A DNA stretch of 64,000 nucleotides. It comes from Coleophoma eucalyptorum (lineage: Eukaryota > Ascomycota > Leotiomycetes > Helotiales > Dermateaceae). The notes beneath the pieces are model-generated. The model made no database searches. It was not told the DNA's origin and worked only from the letters and a program-made list of their open reading frames with translations. This document shows, one piece after another, positions 12,174 through 22,941 of this stretch (position 1 is the stretch's first letter; the number at the start of each line of letters is the position of its first letter). Both the position numbers and the translations under genes were made by a program. The stretch is taken from assembly GCA_026120035.1 (NCBI GenBank), contig JALRME010000035.1, positions 186,001-250,000 on the forward strand, given 5' to 3'.

Positions 12174-13142
12174 GGTTTTTTCTGGATTGGATCGCAAAGA
12201 TAGATATCTTGTTTTGGTTCTGTACATACTTATACCCCTCCCCCTTTTTTGGTACTTTCGCTTTTGAATCGTACCATACAATACAATATTTTGATTCACT
12301 CAAACTTACCCTGTCTCTGATGTATGTGATCTGAAAGACCGCCCTCCCCTCTCCACCGCTCCACTCCACTACTTTCAGTACCGTGGCCACAAATCCACCC
12401 ATGCTCAGCTTAATGAGGAACATACACCACTTCCGCCTCGCCTGCATCCGATGTCTCGTAGCGCAACCATACTTTTTGTGTTTTTGGCTGGTATGTAGGA
12501 TATGCAGAGATTGGCGGGTGGCCGCGGGAGGGAAGAGGGGAGAGGGGGGAGAGGGGGGTAGGATGTGAGGGGAAAGAGAAAAGAAAAGAGTTCTTCTAGG
12601 GCTGTGATACCCTTGCTCTGCCCCCTCCACCGGAGGAGAAGATGCCTGTCATCTAATTGAGGTACGTGTCCCGTTGCTGAGGAAAAGGAAGGTGTTTTTT
12701 CTTTGTTAGTTGCCAGCTAGCTACCTATCTACCGACTTACTTGTTTCTTCTTCTTGCTTTTTAAGCGAGCTGTGCCAGCAAGTACTGCTGTTAGTAGGTG
12801 AGCGACGTGAAATTTAAGGACGGAGAAGAGCAGACTTGCTCTTGGAGATCTAAGTGTATGTTAAGTTGGGAGTCTGGGTTAGTTGTGAATATAACGCCTA
12901 TCTAAACTGTCTCTGTGCTTGGGATTTTCTCTTTTGTCGGTTTGCGAAGTTGTCGAGACTAGACTTCAAAGTATTTAATTACAAAACCGTATGCTAAGTT
13001 TTTATTATTTAGATAGATGACATTGCTGGCTTTTGGAAGGAGTTTAGCTAGATAATGATATTCTTGTAACACTGCAAGAAACAGCGAGAGAGCTTTTAAT
13101 TATCCTTTGAGGCATTTGTGTTTTAGTTTCCCTAACAATTGA

Positions 13143-13155
13143 CCCCCCCCCCCCC
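13143..13155. repeat. C13 homopolymer
   Basis: Thirteen consecutive C residues about 20 bases beyond the stop codon of the OB-fold gene. The length may be unreliable in the assembly. Confidence 0.8.
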
Positions 13156-13175
13156 GAGTGTCAACCAATATCACA

Positions 13176-14799
13176 TCACATCGTAACACCTAGCACAACG
13201 AGTCTCCCCACTGACTCAGCCCAGCCAAAAATAAATGTAAGCCGTAACCACAGCAATCTCTGCTCTAACGACCGAATATCCACAGCACTCATCATGGCCA
13301 CATCCTCAATTCCACGCCCCAACAACTCCTCCCACGACTTGGGACACCACAATAGCTTTCCAGATTCAACACACCCAGTCTCATCGATACATTTACCAAC
13401 GATCTTCGGGTTCAGGGTAAGTGTTACGGGTTTGAGGCAGTGCGGGCAGGGGATGGAGGGCTTGTTGGAGTAGAGCGGGAGACCGCAGCAGGTATTGCAT
13501 AGGAGCATATTCCGAGCGCGGAGTTGCACGAGGGAGATTTCGGTGAGGGTGAGAGAGAGATAGCCCGTGAATTTTGTGGAAGGAGATGAACGTGCCCTAG
13601 TGGTTATGAGGATCAGTCTCAGGAAGTCAAAAATGAACAGGTGAAGTGAGGTGGGATACCATTCATCAACATCAGCAATTGTGAACAAGATCCTGTAGAT
13701 TCCATGCTCAGCAGCATCGATGTCGAACACCCCTTCAGGAAACTCGATACCTAGACTATCCTTCTTCGTCAACCTAGCAGCGTAGCTCTTTAACCACTTT
13801 GCATCAGGGAATTCAGGATCGATATCAATCATTGTACGCATCTGAATTCCCAAGCTGCCTTTGCCACCATACTCAACTCTGAACCCTGGATTGGAGATAA
13901 GTAGGATAGTCTCACTGGGAACCCAATCCTTCGTAGAGTCGATCATTTCACCCCAGAGCTTGAGTTTTGCAGCTGCAGTATGGTCGAAAAGCATAACCTC
14001 AACTACAGAACACTCGCCGCCACACTTCTTCATGAATTTCTTACGCGCACCAATGCTCTTGACACAAACCAGAACCTTCACCCCAATAATGCCATCATGG
14101 CCACTTGCTAGATAACTCTCGAGAGACATGAGGTCTGGTAAGGCTTCGCCGTGCTTGTATGCCAGAGGACGTCGACAGGTATCGCCGACGCTGAGCGTGG
14201 TGCTTAGCTTATGGATCACGATGTGATCAGATGTGACGCGGCCCGGGAACATGTTCGCCGTCATGGATGTGACGGCGCGATTGCTGTCTGATTTGGAAGC
14301 ATCGGCGACAAAGGCTGTCCAGAGGGTGAGGAGCTGGCCGAGTTTAAGGGGGTAGGGCTTTGCGGCGAAGTAAAGCTTGACCTGTCAAACGCACCAAGAT
14401 CAGTCAGGATCTTTGAATTACCTTCAGAGCGCAGAATAAAGATCTCACTGAGATACAAGCCTTGTCATCCTTGACGAGCATGTAGTGCCAACCAGAAGCT
14501 TTGGGTTGTTTCTGGCTGCTGCCATAGATGGTATTGAAGTTAACGACACGTCCGAGAAAATTGACTGCCTTGGGGCCGGTGATAAGCTCGGCGATGCCTC
14601 TCTCTTCATACTCGCGGCCCGGATTCCACTTCCGTGCTAACGGGTCGAGGGCTTGTGCTACTTCGTCCTCTGTAAATCCGTCTCCAGGATTTACTAACTG
14701 TGAGGTGGCGTCTCCTTGCCCGGTGGCTACAGTGATTGACTCCAGAACAGGGACTTCTCTCTTGTAGAAAGCTTGGATTGAGGGGTAGGTTGAGGCCAT
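13176..14799 (-). CDS. OB-fold ssDNA-binding protein with zinc ribbon, MEIOB-like
   Basis: Three exons, 14799-14449, 14381-13660 and 13596-13176, encode 497 aa. The 63-nt second intron is a multiple of three, so it could be retained without breaking the frame. Residues about 213-310 form an RPA-type OB domain. From VKVLVCVKSIG through EVMLFDHTAAAKLKLW and WVPSETILLISNPGFRV to IDPEFPDAKWL, the order, spacing and several residues match the central OB domain of animal MEIOB, as I recall that protein. A zinc ribbon follows (C390, C393, C407, C410), as in RPA1-type large OB proteins. The N-terminal 155 residues may form another OB fold (FLGRVVNFNTIYG). MEIOB binds single-stranded DNA with SPATA22 and supports meiotic recombination. 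Alternatives are an SHLD2-like or RPA1-derived protein. DNA binding is a strong inference, a meiotic role a weaker one. Confidence 0.7.
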
Positions 14800-15411
14800 G
14801 CTGGTATCAAGGTGCTCTCTTGATCTGGTGCAAGCCCTTAATGGTGAATTGTTGGCTGTTGGCGCGTAGTATCTAAGCTTGTGGATGCTGAGGTTGAGTC
14901 TACTCTCACAGGCAGCACCTGACCTCGAATCCAAATTGCACTATGCAATCGTACCAGAAGCCAACAAGCATCAACCAGTGATCCGTTCAAGAACTCTACA
15001 GAAATTTTGGAGTTCAAACTCGGAAAAACATCCAAGACTAGTCCTTGGAATTAGTAAAGCTTGCTGATACAAAAAGAATATGTAGAATCGAGACATCACT
15101 AGATACAAGTTAATGGGAGGCAAGGCAAAAAACAGGTTATGCGTATTCCTTTACTTTTGAACTGGACCCGAAATGAATTAAGAAGCATTAGTCCAAAAAA
15201 GTTTCAACGTCACAAAAGAACAACACGGATTGGAAAATGACTTTTTGGCGAGAGCTAATGCTCCTCAGTTTTATTTGATTGTCTAAAGAGTGAATGCATG
15301 ACACTTATCGTCATGTGTAGACTGCTACCGAAATACAAAAAGCAAACTCAAAATTATCACAGTTCCAAACCTTCACTCCTCTACTTTAGTGCTGAGCAAA
15401 CCACCACGTAA
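14800..15411. other. Spacer between OB-fold gene promoter and INO1 3' end
   Basis: About 600 bases with no ORF of note. It holds the promoter of the OB-fold gene on the high-coordinate side of 14799 and the INO1 3' UTR. A TTGGCGCG element at 14859 is listed separately. Confidence 0.55.
14859..14866. promoter_or_regulatory. E2F/MBF-like element upstream of the OB-fold gene
   Basis: TTGGCGCG followed by TAG; the opposite strand reads CTACGCGCCAA and so contains the MBF core ACGCG. It lies about 60 bases upstream of the ATG. Function is inferred from motif and position only. Confidence 0.35.
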
Positions 15412-17115
15412 TCAGAACAACTTGTGCTCAAGAGTCATGTCAGACTCTGGTTCAAGACCAACACAGGCGCGGAATATATTGGTCAAAGCACCCCGCTGCT
15501 TAGCAAGAGCATTGATGACCGGTGTTCCGGGTGGTGTCAAAGGAGCCTTGAGCATATAGCTGAGGATGCTGAGAACAGAATGAAAGTTCTTGAAGTCCTT
15601 AGTAGCGGCGCCATCGGAAGAGGAGGCTTTCCACTGAATGCGGGTCATCATCTCAGCGATAAGAACCAGGTCGATGATCAGTGGAGAAGCCAGGAGGGAG
15701 TCTTCACAGACGTTGAAGAGACTAGTCTTATCAGTAAAGAACATCTTAAGAAACAGATGAAACTCACGAAATAGTCTGGTGTCCACCCATGAAAATCTCA
15801 GCATAGTATTCATCCAAGGCACGCTTGTTATCGCCAACAGCTGGCATGTATTTGATGACAACAGTATGGTCAGGATGTTCACCCTTCTTGTATAAAACAG
15901 TGTTGGCTTCAACCATATCATCGACAACATTGGACTTGGAGATCTCCTTAGAACGGAATTGTCGTTGAGAACTGAGGTTCTTTCCGTCATTGTTGCCAAG
16001 ATGGTTGTAGCTTGCAATTGATGTAAGCTTGATACCAGCGCTGATCAAGAAATCAACAAGAGCAGACTTCATCTTGGTCTGCCCAGACTTGAAATCATCT
16101 CCACCAATGAAAGCATTGTGCTTCTCGGCAAGCTGGATGGCACCTGGGACAAAGGTGTTTTGAGGGGAGCCGTTGATGAAGGGGGTATTTTCAAGAATAG
16201 AAGCAACCGCGAAGACAGTTGATGGGGAAACTTCTTCATGGCCTGATTCAATGGCCTTCATAAGATTGTCGGCAGTATCATTAACACCTGGGATAATTTC
16301 GGCAAAGCGCTCAGTGTTAGCAGTCCACTGAACAATGACTTTCTCCAGATTATTTGCAGCTTTGAAATCACTGAAAATTGTCAATATATGTAAATAGTTT
16401 TGATGCATTTCACATACCGGATATCTTTCCGGATCTTCTCAACATGGCCAAGACAAGCTTTACTTCCAGCAATGAGATTGTCGGCGCGGTCTTCTTGATT
16501 GGCAGCGATGAAGTCAGGGTAATAGATGCTAGGAAGTGGAACCATGGCAGCCATCTCTTTGTGAACTTGCATCTTCAAGGTTGGCTCAAGAACAGCAGCA
16601 CGATCCATAGCAGCGGATAGGTTCATTCCGCTGATGTCCCAGCCACCGATAACCAAATCATTGGGGTGCACCATAGGCAAGACATCATGGAACGGAATAT
16701 TTACATCCTTGGCAGTCTTTGCATCGGTGCCGAGCTTCATGGTAGATCCCATGACAACAGATCCATAGTAGTTAGCAGCACGAGAGCCTTCACGAGTGTC
16801 CCATTTCAAACCACGTCGGTTAGCAATGATACCGGCAGTGACCGTAGTACCGTTGTTTCCACCCCAGCCAACCAGCATCATGCCCGTCTTTGGGATCTTC
16901 CGTTCGACCTTGAAGTCATAAACAGTCTCCTTGGGGGTAGCGACATATTTTCCATCAGCATTCTGGTCGACCAAAGTGGTACGATAAGTGTATTTGGATC
17001 TAATCTCATTGTCGTTATAAACAACATTGGGAGAATTGACCGTAAAAAGATCCTTGTGGGCGGTGGCAGCAACTTCGTTCGAGGAACCCGTTCCGATATC
17101 TGCGTGAGGGGCCAT
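15412..17115 (-). CDS. INO1: Inositol-3-phosphate synthase (myo-inositol-1-phosphate synthase)
   Basis: Three exons, 17115-16418, 16370-15768 and 15721-15412, with introns of 47 and 46 nt, encode 536 aa (yeast Ino1 has 533). The NAD-binding loop [10 protein letters not shown] is at residues 83-92. [18 protein letters not shown] catalytic-core segments are present (here [16 protein letters not shown]), with [24 protein letters not shown] and [19 protein letters not shown]. The enzyme converts D-glucose 6-phosphate to 1L-myo-inositol 3-phosphate (EC 5.5.1.4) using NAD+. This is the first and rate-limiting step of inositol synthesis for phosphatidylinositol and inositol phosphates. It acts in the cytosol as a homotetramer. 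I looked for a clean CATGTGAAAT-type inositol element in the upstream region and did not find one; looser ATGTGAA copies occur near 18450-18480. Confidence 0.97.
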
Positions 17116-20100
17116 GCTTATCAGGGGAAATTGAGATGGTCTGATAGCGTGTGTAGATGTGTATTATTCGGTGGGATTGAGTTTAGCCGTTTATCTGGTA
17201 AACGGCGAGTCCGATGCCCCTGCGGCGGAAGAGCAACGGGCTCCTGCGAACGTGTTGTGCGACCTGGTTTGGAGTCAGTATGGAGTCAAGAGTCAAGAAG
17301 GCAATGCTGGGATTCTTACGAGTTGAGGAGATTGGAAAACGTCTTGACGACGGGGTGATCACACTCGAGGTGCGATCTTTAGGTGATGGGAGTAGGAAGG
17401 GAGAAGGTCTGAAGAAAGCTTTCTGTGAAGTCTGAATGTCTTACAGTGACTGAAATTGTGGTGGTGGAGAGGAAGGAGAGGGAGAAGAAGATGGGATGGG
17501 ATACTCGGATGGAGGTATTTATTACCTCTCGGCAACGATGCCTAAAGCAGGCGAGGGGCAATATTGGCGGATAAGATAAGATGCTTCGTTAGGGCGACCC
17601 AATAGGCTGTGTAGCTTCTTCGATTCTCTTATTTCGCATTGCTACTGGACACAATTGCACCCGAAGCTCGCCGAGTATATACGTGGCTCTCTGCTGCTTC
17701 CATGTCTTGTACATTTCACGATGCGGGATTGAGGCACCCCACCCCAGCAATACCTCTGCAGTGGTCGGGGATTGCGGAGCATGGAGATGCAAGCGAGTCA
17801 ACCAACGGCTGAATGTGCCCGTGTGAAGAGTTGCCCAGTCGAGCGCCGGAGTAAACAATCAAACATATATACCTATACGTCGACTACAATACTAAGGCAC
17901 TTTAACCAAGACCGTGGAGGTCATCCATAGCGGTTTGATCTCACAGTCGCTTCCTTGACTCCCAGTTTTTCTCGTCGTCAAGTTTATTCTTTGCTGCTTC
18001 CTAGAGACCCCAGAGTCGCAGACTACCGCGACACTCCCATACCCCAGGATGGAATGGCGGTCAACGATGCAGATTTTCACTACTGCAGCTCCTTTCGGTC
18101 TCGTAACACTGCACCGGAGCATTGTTGAAATAATGCCCCTCAGCGGCGCTTGCAGGAATGGATGAGATTGTCCTTTTGATGCCTTGACTTGGAACTCGCA
18201 AGCCAAGTTAATGCGATGACGAGCGGTGCGAGGTTTTCGGTTTCCCCAAACAAAGCACAGATTTGACAGCTACCACGGACACTGGCCCCCATCCGAGCAA
18301 CAAAAGCGCAATAGTTCGAAGTACCGGTATGAGTTCGATCACCTTCAACGAATTGGAAGAGTGACAGCGGGAACGCCATGACTTGTAGTTAAATTAGAAA
18401 CAAAACCCGGATCCAACGATTACATCTACTTCGCGATGCGAGGAATCACATCAATGTGAAGGGCTCAATGAATGTGAAAAGCGGAACTCGTGACCGCCCT
18501 TTCTTCCATACCTTGTTGACTTCGTATGCTTCAGTCCAATATTAAGTTTAACGTGCTGCACGCCATCATCCACGTTACGCATGGGTCAAAGGTTTCTTCT
18601 GCACGAGCTGGTCCACTCAAGTACTGTACGTGCAGAATTTTGTTTCTGCCTCTTGGCATATTGGCAGGTTCGATCCACGGGCAAGTCGTTCATAAATGCC
18701 GGTATGCAAGGGAGAACCTACGCGTACACTTATCGCTCTGCAAGATCACAGAGTGGCATGTGGAAACATAATACACAACGACGAAGAAGATCGCGCGCGA
18801 TTTAAGTAGAGTAAAGAGCCGTGTTCCTGATCGCCATGGGCGTCGCAAATTCGGAAAGGATTGGCAGTGCTTCCAACTTTACCCCTGAGCCTTTTATCCG
18901 TTCTCAGGGGGCATGACGGACGTGATTAGCCGCCGTAAGCTGCCTAGATCCTCCATCGACAGCCTCTCCGCTATGCTGTAGCCAGAACGGGGTGCTGATA
19001 AGCCATCGGCACAGTGAGATTGTCGACTGAGCAGCCCGATTGAGCTCCTCATCTCACGACCCCAAGCAGCGAGGGGCTGCGATAGGAGATGGTGGAGGAG
19101 TGGAAGACACGAAGAATGATTGCGAATCTTACTGTCAGTGACACAGCGCCTGCACTTACACCGTAGGGGCATAGGCTGCTGGATGGGCTTGATCTGGTGC
19201 GAAGATAGTGTGCAAGCGCTGCTGGTGCAGCGGCGGTTGACTCTTGAAACGGAAGCCGGTCGTCCCCATCCTCGTCGCTAGGAGGGAAACACTGTAAGCG
19301 CAACGCTGGTGAGGCTTCGGTGGACTGCTGTGGCTGCGTGCTCCGTCAGGTGGACACAAGACGCTGAAGCCATTTATCTGGAGGAAGGCCACTTCCGAGG
19401 TAGTGCTCAACGCCATGCCATGTATTGTAACTATTCTTGTGCTGAGCGGCATTGCTTTTCTTAGCTGGTCTATGGTTGAAACCCCAAGGCGCATTTCGAG
19501 CTTGGAGGCGAATGTTGGATTGGGCACAGCAGGATGCGATGGAGGCAGCGAGTAGGATTTGGCCAAAAGTCTTGTTGCGAGAGGACAAGCCGACAACCCC
19601 CTTTCTGTACCTTACGCTACCCTTCCCTTCCCTTCCCGAACTGGCCCTACTGCGTGCTACTGTTACTACCTCCTCACTCCATCCCGCATTCCGATGCAAG
19701 CAACCTTACTCTTAAACAACAAAAGCAAAAAGATATCTATGCTACTCAGTCTTCCGTAGGGCAGACCAGGCTACTTATCTTTGCGTCAACCTTCTCCTTT
19801 TCCACAATATTGCGTTGACGGTGTCATCGTGCGCCTGCACAAAACGGATGGGATCGTGGAGTGGTTTCATGCTCCCATGGCAACTTGTTCTGCTCTGTTC
19901 TCATTAATACAGCTCAGCTCACCAATCAGACCAGCCTGTTACTCTCCTGCTCCCCGACCAGGCCAAGCTCGGTGCGCATGGTAACCAAAGACACTCGCTC
20001 TTTCGAGACTCACAGACATCACCGAAATAATACCCTGCGAACCCTGGGCATTTTAAGTGGCGCCCTGTCGACAGGGTCGCCTAGGTCATCTCCCATAAGT

Positions 20101-20602
20101 CCGCTTGTCTTCGACACAAATCCGCGACACTGACGGTCAATACCTCTCAACCTCCAACGTAGAAACCTTGTTTCTCTTCCCTCTTTTAGATCATCTGTGT
20201 GTCGTCGTCTGTCACACTCGCACGCTTTCTTCTTTGACTTCAGCAAACCCTTCGAGACATAGGCCGACCTTGTAACTTAACCGGATCGACTGCCAAGTTC
20301 GTGTTAATTCGCATAGACCTTCCCGAGAGCTTCGTCAAGCACCCGCAGCTCTCTCCTTTCGACACAAGAAACATTTGGTGATCAGATCTCTTGGAAAACG
20401 AAAGGAAACTTCCCCTCGCGTCTAATTCGGTTTCTGATACTTGGATTATCGTCCTGACCTTGCGAGAGCTGTCATCTTATAATTCAAAGGAACTCCCAGA
20501 CGACTTACCGTGCCCAGCGAAACCATCCACTTCGAATGTGGTTTTGATAGGGATTGTGGTGCTTGAGAGAGAAGTAGGAGCAACAGGATAACTCCAGCCA
20601 CT
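17116..20602. other. 3.5 kb divergent intergenic region between INO1 and the LIM gene
   Basis: No supported gene. ORFs present are short, overlapping and without recognisable motifs. The 700 bases before the LIM gene (about 19900-20602) are CT-rich and look like a long transcribed leader, as often seen for fungal signalling genes. ATGTGAA-like copies lie near 18453 and 18473. Confidence 0.5.
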
Positions 20603-22941
20603 ATGGACCGTCTTCCACGAGAGTCGAGCTTTATGCCGACAATAAAATGTTCTATGTGCGCGCAGGATATCCAGATCTCCCAGATGGGAGATCATGTGTG
20701 TGGTGGCCCGGCACCTGCTGGAGAACGTAAGTTATGCTACGTTGTTAGCAGATGCTCTGCTGATCCTCACTAGCAACACCACCACCGGATGCCTCTGCGT
20801 CGTTCGACCGGTTGCGATATAATGAAAAGCCAGCTGCTAATGACCCTGGCATGCTTAGGCCAGGGCGTCAAATGCCTCCTCGGGTAGATACTGGTGCCGC
20901 CAGTATGACAGCTCGAATCTCTTTGTCTAAAAATTGCTAACATATAGTAGACCGACCATTCTTTCGTCCTCAAGAAATGACACCAGTGAGCGCTTCACCG
21001 TCAAGAACAGGATCTCCATTTCAAGCCAATGGCAGAAACTCGCCATTTGGAAAGCCGCTACGAAGTGCAACGGCTCCAGTTCAGCCCTCCCCGCCGTCTC
21101 CAGAATTCTCTTCTGGCCTTGATTCCCCCTTTCCCCCATTTCCTGTAACGAGAGCTGCAAGTCGACCCCGAACTCCACAACCGCAGCAACCACAGCAACG
21201 ACCTGGTGGCTATGGAGGACTAGCGGCCCAAAAGCCAGAGGATGAGAGGATGTATGCGCCAGTCAGCCCTCGAACAGCAACTAGTGGGGGGCTTTTACAG
21301 AGGATGAATACTATCGCACCCGGGCCTTTTGACCCTAGGTCTCGATCTGTCGAGCCGAAACACCAGAGAAAGAAGACGGGTAGTAATGTCAAAGACGATG
21401 CATTGGAAATAAACTTGAAGGCAGGAGTGCATTCTCAATCTGGATCAATCTCCAGCGTACACTCTCGAGGTTCTGACTCTAGCAATGAACAAAGTAGGGG
21501 AGTGACAGCTCCCAAAGCACCAAGAAAGAATGGATATGGTGGATTTGGGGCACCGTCGGAAAATAATCTCGAGCGTCCATCACTTACGCCCGATAGTAGG
21601 TCCCAAACTTTTCCTAGACAGACTCCAAGCCAAGAGCCACTATCAAGGCGACCATCAGAACCTCTTGGAAGCCAAGATTTGGGGCCAAGAACCCGAAGAC
21701 CTTCGAACGGGGATGATGGCGCAAAGGGGACATCTCCCCCAAGAGGACGAAGACCATCAATGGGACCAATTACTTCGCGAGCTCCACCTCCACGCGGCAC
21801 GAGTCTGATACGAACATCCCGCTTAGACTGGAAAGCGGGCGAAGCACCTCCTATGCCATCAAATATCAATCTGGCTGAAGAGTTTGGAATTGGGAATCCA
21901 TACCATGCTCCTTCCGAGTCTACATCCTCCAATAAGTCCGGTTCTAGTAATGCGAGTAAAACAAGCTCTCGTTCAAGCCCACCAACCACTAGTCCAGCAA
22001 GATCAAGGCGAAACCCGTCTAATACTTCAAATATCGATCTTTTAATGTCAGAGATTCAGTCCTCAATGACAGATCTACAACCAAAGGAGATTGTTTCAAA
22101 TACACCGACTTTAACGTTACAAACAAGCACTCCAGCAAAGGGGCAAACTTATAAAACTCCAGAATCTTCATACGGTGTACAAGAACCCAAATTGAAGGAG
22201 TCGACGTACGGTGTTCAGGAGCCCAAACCTCTAACGTCTTCATATGGTGTTCAGGAGCCTATGCCTCTAGCATCTTCATATGGCGTTCAGGAACCCAAAT
22301 CCGAGAAAACTTATGGTGTTAAAGAAGCTGAATCCCCCCAAGACCCTGCCGTGCAGAACGTTCGCATCCCATCTGCCCGGAGTGGAAGCATTTCTCGAGC
22401 ACCTCAACCACTCATCCGACCCCAAACATCTACCAATCCACCACCAAGAAGACCTGGAACTTCTAAGGGGACTTGCAAGCACTGTAAACTTCCCATCAAA
22501 CAAGGCCAGAAATCTGTCTCATCTGCCGACGGAAGACTTACGGGCCGTTATCATAAGACCTGTTTCTGCTGCACCACTTGCCTGGAGCCATTCTCAACGT
22601 CCGAGTTCTATGTGATCAACGATGCACCATATTGTGAAAGACACTACCATAAACTGAATGGTAGCATGTGCACCACGTGCGACAAGGGAATTGAGGGACA
22701 ATATCTGGAGAGTGAAGCCAAACAGAAGTTCCACCCTGGGTGTCTAACATGTTCAGACTGCCAAAGGGCGCTAAAACACGATTACTTTGAAATGAATGGA
22801 CAAGTATACTGTGAGCGTGATGCCTTCAGGAGAGCCCAGCAACAGCCTCGAAACGGTGGTCGTGGTCTTGGTAGTGGGCTCAATATCCCCGGTGGAACGA
22901 ACCGAATGCAGAGACGAACAACGAGACTAATGATGATGTGA
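20603..22941 (+). CDS. Paxillin-like protein with two LIM domains (Pxl1-type)
   Basis: Three exons, 20603-20726, 20774-20902 and 20948-22941, encode 748 aa. The N-terminus has a small Cys/His cluster (CSMCAQDIQISQMGDHVCG), then the conserved motif PPRVDTGAA and RPFFRPQEMTPVS. The central 480 residues are Ser/Pro/Arg-rich and disordered and include five YGVQEP-type repeats. Two LIM zinc-binding domains follow: the first starts CKHCKLPIKQGQK, the second CTTCDKGIEGQY and ends near YFEMNGQVYCERD. The C-terminus is short and basic. Fungal proteins of this build (yeast and fission-yeast Pxl1) act at polarised growth sites and the contractile ring, regulating Rho GTPase signalling and actin. The orthology is inferred from architecture. 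The first ATG at 20603 is chosen because its exon supplies the zinc-binding-like motif and joins in frame. Confidence 0.85.
22165..22329 (+). repeat. Five coding repeats of about 12 aa (YGVQEP)
   Basis: The LIM protein carries SSYGVQEPKLKE, STYGVQEPKPLT, SSYGVQEPMPLA, SSYGVQEPKSE and KTYGVKEAE in tandem. Similar codons (tatggtgttcaggag) suggest recent duplication of a short unit. Confidence 0.9.

Larger units (their letters stand above)
11869..13175. other. Convergent intergenic region
   Basis: Lies between the 3' ends of the GH71 and OB-fold genes. It contains a GATA run near 12158, a purine tract (GGGGAGAGGG type) near 12525-12560 and a C13 run at 13143. No coding sequence is supported. 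Confidence 0.6.

Noticed and set aside
19156..19596. 146-codon minus-strand ORF in the INO1/LIM intergenic region.
   Set aside because: Low-quality composition, overlapping frames on both strands and no motif; treated as chance.
21435..21989. 184-codon minus-strand frame inside the LIM gene.
   Set aside because: Antisense shadow of the Ser/Pro/Arg-rich linker; no motif and no independent promoter.
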